A stretch of 64,000 bases of DNA from Arcobacter sp. F2176 (GTDB taxonomy: Bacteria > Campylobacterota > Campylobacteria > Campylobacterales > Arcobacteraceae), in NCBI RefSeq assembly GCF_004116465.1, contig NZ_PDJV01000006.1, positions 62,001 to 126,000 on the forward strand. The letters are read 5' to 3'. Position numbers and translations under genes: made by a program. Position 1 is the stretch's first letter. Every line of letters begins with the position of its first letter. The notes under the pieces are model-generated. The model ran no database searches. It was given only the letters and a program-made list of their open reading frames with translations, and was not told where the DNA came from. Shown here in pieces: positions 60,735-64,000 of the stretch.

Positions 60735-61550
60735 CTATTTTTTTGCTAATCTATTAATTATTGAAAAATTTAAAGCATCATCTTCACAAACTTCAATACA
60801 TCTAGCACAATTAGTACACTCTCCTGAAAGAACAGGGATTGACTCTTTTCCTATCATTGACAAAACTTGGTTCTCATGACATACTTCTTTGCACTTCATA
60901 CATTCAGTACATTTAACATGATTATGAGTAACTCTTAAAAAGCTATATTTTCCTACAAGTGAATAAAATCCACCTAAAGGACAAATATGACCACACCATC
61001 CATTTTTTAAAACAAAAAGATCAAAAAGGAAAATGATAAGCATTGCAGCCCAGCCAAATCCAAGACCAAAAACTAAACCTCTATGAACCATAGATATAGG
61101 TGAAATGAATTCAAAAGCACTTACACCTAAGATAGTTGATAGTATTAAACTTAGAGCTAAAACCCAATATCTCATATTTCTACTAGCTGGTTGTTTTTTT
61201 TGTACAGTGTCAAATCTTAATTTTCTTCTAATAAATGAACTTAAATCAGTTATTATATTAACAGGGCATACCCATGAACAAAAAACTCTTCCTCCAATAA
61301 AAAAATAAAATAGTGTTATTATTGATGCACCTACAATTATATTTATTGATACTAACGCACCTGCAAAGAGCATTTGTAAAACAGCAAATGGATCACTTAA
61401 AGGAATTGTTTCAAATAATAATGATGAACTTAAATTCCCTTGTAAAATTGTTATTCCATAAATATTTGCAAAGATATACAAAGTCATAATTGATATTTGA
61501 CTTACTCTTCTTAAAATAAGATATCGGTTTTTTAAAAGTAAATTAGTCAT
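60735..61550 (-). CDS. napH: Quinol dehydrogenase membrane component NapH
   Basis: A 271-residue membrane protein with four to five transmembrane helices and Fe-S sites. Cytoplasmic motifs Cys-Ser-Trp-Val-Cys-Pro near 92-97 and Cys-Gly-His-Ile-Cys-Pro near 188-193 lie at helix ends, and two C-terminal ferredoxin motifs (Cys-Thr-Glu-Cys-Met-Lys-Cys near 217-223; Cys-Thr-Asn-Cys-Ala-Arg-Cys near 248-254) follow. With NapG it passes electrons from menaquinol toward NapB/NapA; no napC is present. It overlaps napG by 8 bases. Confidence 0.94.
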   Translation of the reverse strand: MTNLLLKNRYLILRRVSQISIMTLYIFANIYGITILQGNLSSSLLFETIPLSDPFAVLQMLFAGALVSINIIVGASIITLFYFFIGGRVFCSWVCPVNIITDLSSFIRRKLRFDTVQKKQPASRNMRYWVLALSLILSTILGVSAFEFISPISMVHRGLVFGLGFGWAAMLIIFLFDLFVLKNGWCGHICPLGGFYSLVGKYSFLRVTHNHVKCTECMKCKEVCHENQVLSMIGKESIPVLSGECTNCARCIEVCEDDALNFSIINRLAKK

Positions 61551-62325
61551 CTAATAAATCTCCCATATCATTTAAAGAATCAATTGCTTTATCTTTACTT
61601 ATCTTTGTTGTTGTTTTAATCTCTTTTGCATTTTTAACTCTTTTTTGGTCTTTTTCATCCCAACCTTTTACATAATAATCGCCGGCTTTTCCTAAGGCAA
61701 TTTCTTTAGGTAAGACAAAAATTGAAGCTTTTTGTGTAACACATGCTCTTTCACACAATCCACATCCAGTACAAACATCTGTATGAACAACAGGTTTCAT
61801 AAAAGAGTGTTTTCCTGTTCTTTGATTTTTTTCATATTCAATAGTAATAGCTTGACCTAATATTGGACAAGCTCTATAACATGCATCACATTGTATACCC
61901 CAAAAAGCAATACAACTTTGGTTATCAATAACAGCAACTCCCATATTTGCACTGTTGATATCAAGTTTTCCATTTGTACTAACTAACTTTTCATCTAAGG
62001 CATTAGTTGGACAAACAGGAACACATGGAATATCAATACACATATAACATGGTATTTCCCTTGGAGTAAAAAATGGTGTTCCAAGGGGCTTATTATCACC
62101 TGGTTTTGCTAATTTTAAAGTATCAAAAGGACAGGCTTCAACACACAAACCACATTTAATACAGGTTGATAAAAAATCTTTTTCATTTAAAGCACCAGGT
62201 GGTCTAAGTATTAATTTAGAGGCAGTTACTTCATCAACATAAGCACTCCAAATAAGACCACTAAGAGCTACAAGACCTACTGTTCTTGCACTTTTTAAAA
62301 GAAATTCTCTTCTATCATTATTCAT
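61543..62325 (-). CDS. napG: Ferredoxin-type quinol dehydrogenase NapG
   Basis: A 260-residue protein. A twin-arginine signal (Asp-Arg-Arg-Glu-Phe-Leu) at 4-9 with a hydrophobic stretch predicts Tat export. Four [4Fe-4S] Cys clusters follow (Cys-Ile-Lys-Cys-Gly-Leu-Cys near 55-61; Cys-Tyr-Met-Cys-Ile near 93-97; Cys-Asp-Ala-Cys near 147-150; Cys-Thr-Gly-Cys-Gly-Leu-Cys near 187-193). Periplasmic partner of NapH. It starts 11 bases after napA. Confidence 0.95.
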   Translation of the reverse strand: MNNDRREFLLKSARTVGLVALSGLIWSAYVDEVTASKLILRPPGALNEKDFLSTCIKCGLCVEACPFDTLKLAKPGDNKPLGTPFFTPREIPCYMCIDIPCVPVCPTNALDEKLVSTNGKLDINSANMGVAVIDNQSCIAFWGIQCDACYRACPILGQAITIEYEKNQRTGKHSFMKPVVHTDVCTGCGLCERACVTQKASIFVLPKEIALGKAGDYYVKGWDEKDQKRVKNAKEIKTTTKISKDKAIDSLNDMGDLLDD

Positions 62326-62336
62326 TTTTTCTTCTT

Positions 62337-64000
62337 TTATGCTTTATAAATTTTTACAGCACATTTTTTATAATCTGTTTGTTTTGACATTGGACAAGTT
62401 GCATCCAAACAAACTTTATTAATAAATACTTTTTCATCAAACCATGGAACAAAAACCAAACCTCTTGAAGGTCTATTTCTACCTCTTGTCTCAATTCTAG
62501 CTTTTACTTTTCCTCTTCTTGATTCAACCCAAGCTAATTCACCTTGTTTTACATCATATTTTTTAGCATCAACAGGATGCATATAACATAAGGCTTCTGG
62601 TACTGCTCTAAATAATTCTGGAACTCTCATAGTCATTGTTCCTGAGTGCCAATGTTCTAAAACTCTTCCTGTACACATCCATACTGGATACTCTTCATTT
62701 GGTATTTCTGGTGCATCCATATAAGGTCTTGCAAATATTTTTGCTTTATTAATTAAAGGTTTTTTCTCTTTATTTGTAATACCTTGTAAATCTCCAAATG
62801 GAAGTGCTTTTGCAAGTTTTCCATAAAAAGCGTGAGAATTATTTGTACCTGCTTCTTTTACTGCATGTGCTGCATATGGGTCATATTTAACATTAAATCT
62901 CCATTGTGTTTCTTTCCCATCTACAACTGGCCATTTAAGTCCTCTTACTTTGTGATAAGTATCAAAATCAGCTAAATCATGTCCATGACCTCTACCAAAA
63001 CTAGCATACTCTTCAAATAAATATTTTTGAACAAAGAATCCATATCCTTCAAATACTTTTCCATCACTTCCTACAACATTTCTCTTATCTCCAAATACTT
63101 CAGAGTTATCAAATCCTGCTTGAACTGGGTCTTCTAAATCAGCTTTATAAGATTTCGCTTTTTCATTGGCAAATAAAATTTCATACATAGTTGTATTTTC
63201 ATCATAACCCATTTTTTTAGCTTCATTTATTACATCTGGAAGTTTTTTCTTACCACCAGTACTTAATAATGATTGTTCACCCCATAAGTCTTTTACCGTA
63301 AATCTTTTTGATAATTCAAGCCATTGCCAAGTATCACTCATAGCATCACCTACTGGTAATACTTGTTGTCTCCAATGTTGAGTTCTTCTTTCAGCATTTC
63401 CATATGCTCCCCATTTTTCATAAATCATAGCTGATGGTAAAATCAAATCAGACACTTTTGCAGAAATCCCAGGATATCCATCACTTGTAACAATAAAGTT
63501 ATCCATTTGTCTTGCGGCTTTTATCCAATGAGATGCACTAGCACTATCTTGATAAGGGTTACAAACATTAACCCAAGCAAATTTCATAGAACCATCTTCT
63601 AAGTCCCTATGAATTTTCATAATGTCTTGATGACCTTTTGGATTTAAAGTACCTTGAGGAATTCCCCAAACTTTTTCAGCAATACTTCTATGTTTTGGAT
63701 TTGCTACCATCATATCAGCTGGTAATCTATGTGCAAATGTTCCAACTTCTCTAGCTGTTCCACAAGCACTTGGTTGTCCTGTAAGTGAAAATGCTCCCGA
63801 ACCTGGTTTTGCTTGTTTATTTAATAAAAAGTGTACATTATAAGCTAGAGTATTTACCCATGAACCTCTTGTATGTTGATTCATTCCCATAGTCCAAAAA
63901 GAAACAACTTTTCTATTTTTTTCAATATAAAGATCAGCTAATTCTTTGATTTTCTTTTTAAAATCTTCATCTGATTCATCAGGATTACCTTTTGAAACTT
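62337..64000 (-). CDS. napA: Periplasmic nitrate reductase catalytic subunit NapA, N-terminal part missing
   Basis: The frame is open to the window edge; about 555 C-terminal residues are visible of an expected ~930. It contains Gly-Met-Asn-Gln-His-Thr-Arg-Gly near the visible start, the [13 protein letters not shown] region of the molybdopterin-binding domain, and the C-terminal [14 protein letters not shown] segment. It reduces nitrate to nitrite in the periplasm. The start, signal peptide and [4Fe-4S] ligands lie outside the window. An in-frame ATG at 63890 is internal and not the start. Confidence 0.96.
   Translation of the reverse strand, partial: VSKGNPDESDEDFKKKIKELADLYIEKNRKVVSFWTMGMNQHTRGSWVNTLAYNVHFLLNKQAKPGSGAFSLTGQPSACGTAREVGTFAHRLPADMMVANPKHRSIAEKVWGIPQGTLNPKGHQDIMKIHRDLEDGSMKFAWVNVCNPYQDSASASHWIKAARQMDNFIVTSDGYPGISAKVSDLILPSAMIYEKWGAYGNAERRTQHWRQQVLPVGDAMSDTWQWLELSKRFTVKDLWGEQSLLSTGGKKKLPDVINEAKKMGYDENTTMYEILFANEKAKSYKADLEDPVQAGFDNSEVFGDKRNVVGSDGKVFEGYGFFVQKYLFEEYASFGRGHGHDLADFDTYHKVRGLKWPVVDGKETQWRFNVKYDPYAAHAVKEAGTNNSHAFYGKLAKALPFGDLQGITNKEKKPLINKAKIFARPYMDAPEIPNEEYPVWMCTGRVLEHWHSGTMTMRVPELFRAVPEALCYMHPVDAKKYDVKQGELAWVESRRGKVKARIETRGRNRPSRGLVFVPWFDEKVFINKVCLDATCPMSKQTDYKKCAVKIYKA

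Noticed and set aside
62337-63890. NapA as a complete short gene starting at 63890
   Set aside because: The frame continues in conserved sequence to the window edge, so the gene is truncated by the window.

Overview
The window is AT-rich, densely coded DNA from a member of the Campylobacterota, most probably an Arcobacter-type marine or host-associated bacterium. The evidence is the periplasmic nitrate reductase order napA-G-H-B-F-L-D with the epsilonproteobacterial napL gene, a short-form HisG (HisZ-dependent), a small CoaX, many 1-14 base gene overlaps, and the strong A/T bias. No rRNA, tRNA, CRISPR or complete insertion sequence was seen. No stretch over 300 bases lacks a gene; the largest gaps (about 208 bases at 58091-58298, 197 at 46066-46262, 182 at 48163-48344) hold regulatory sites and terminators.

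Layout. 1-5046: membrane and ion genes (partial DedA, an SDR oxidoreductase, MgtE, a two-gene ThrE/YjjP-YjjB exporter on the minus strand, a His-rich CDF metal exporter with a CsoR/RcnR-type repressor and its operator). 5155-14907: an AraC regulator divergent from a FyuA-like TonB-dependent receptor, then two fused ABC half-transporters, two MFS carriers and MntP, resembling a yersiniabactin-type siderophore utilisation locus without biosynthesis genes. 14987-20337: amino-acid ABC binding protein and permease without ATPase, a hypothetical-coaX-hisG-methyltransferase-FmdE gene string, and trpS convergent to it. 20372-30588 (minus strand): a membrane-tethered TAXI binding protein, then an iron block with two tandem AraC plus TonB-receptor modules followed by DUF3649-like, PepSY and small periplasmic proteins. 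30735-33753: a response regulator/7TMR-DISM histidine kinase pair and a transposase-derived HTH protein. 33807-36912: feoA-feoB plus a small periplasmic protein and a 51-residue Cys-rich protein. 36999-41805: a complete six-gene TonB2/TtpC-type energy system (DUF3450, TtpC-like, ExbB, ExbD, TonB, TPR). 41891-46065: a third TonB receptor with DUF3649-like and PepSY partners. 46263-53951: serS, XRE-cupin regulator, FAD oxidoreductase, alanine dehydrogenase, LysE exporter, chemoreceptor. 53712-58090: AapJQMP general amino acid ABC transporter. 58299-64000: nap operon, with napA running off the window.

How it works together. Roughly half the window is an iron-acquisition island: four outer-membrane receptors, a dedicated TonB motor to energise them, inner-membrane carriers and PepSY reductase-like proteins for ferric siderophores, and Feo for ferrous iron. 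Fur-box-like palindromes sit upstream of all four receptors, the TonB operon and two AraC genes, and a further inverted repeat precedes feoA, so the island is probably co-repressed by iron (inference). The remaining genes are mostly amino acid uptake and use, and nitrate respiration.
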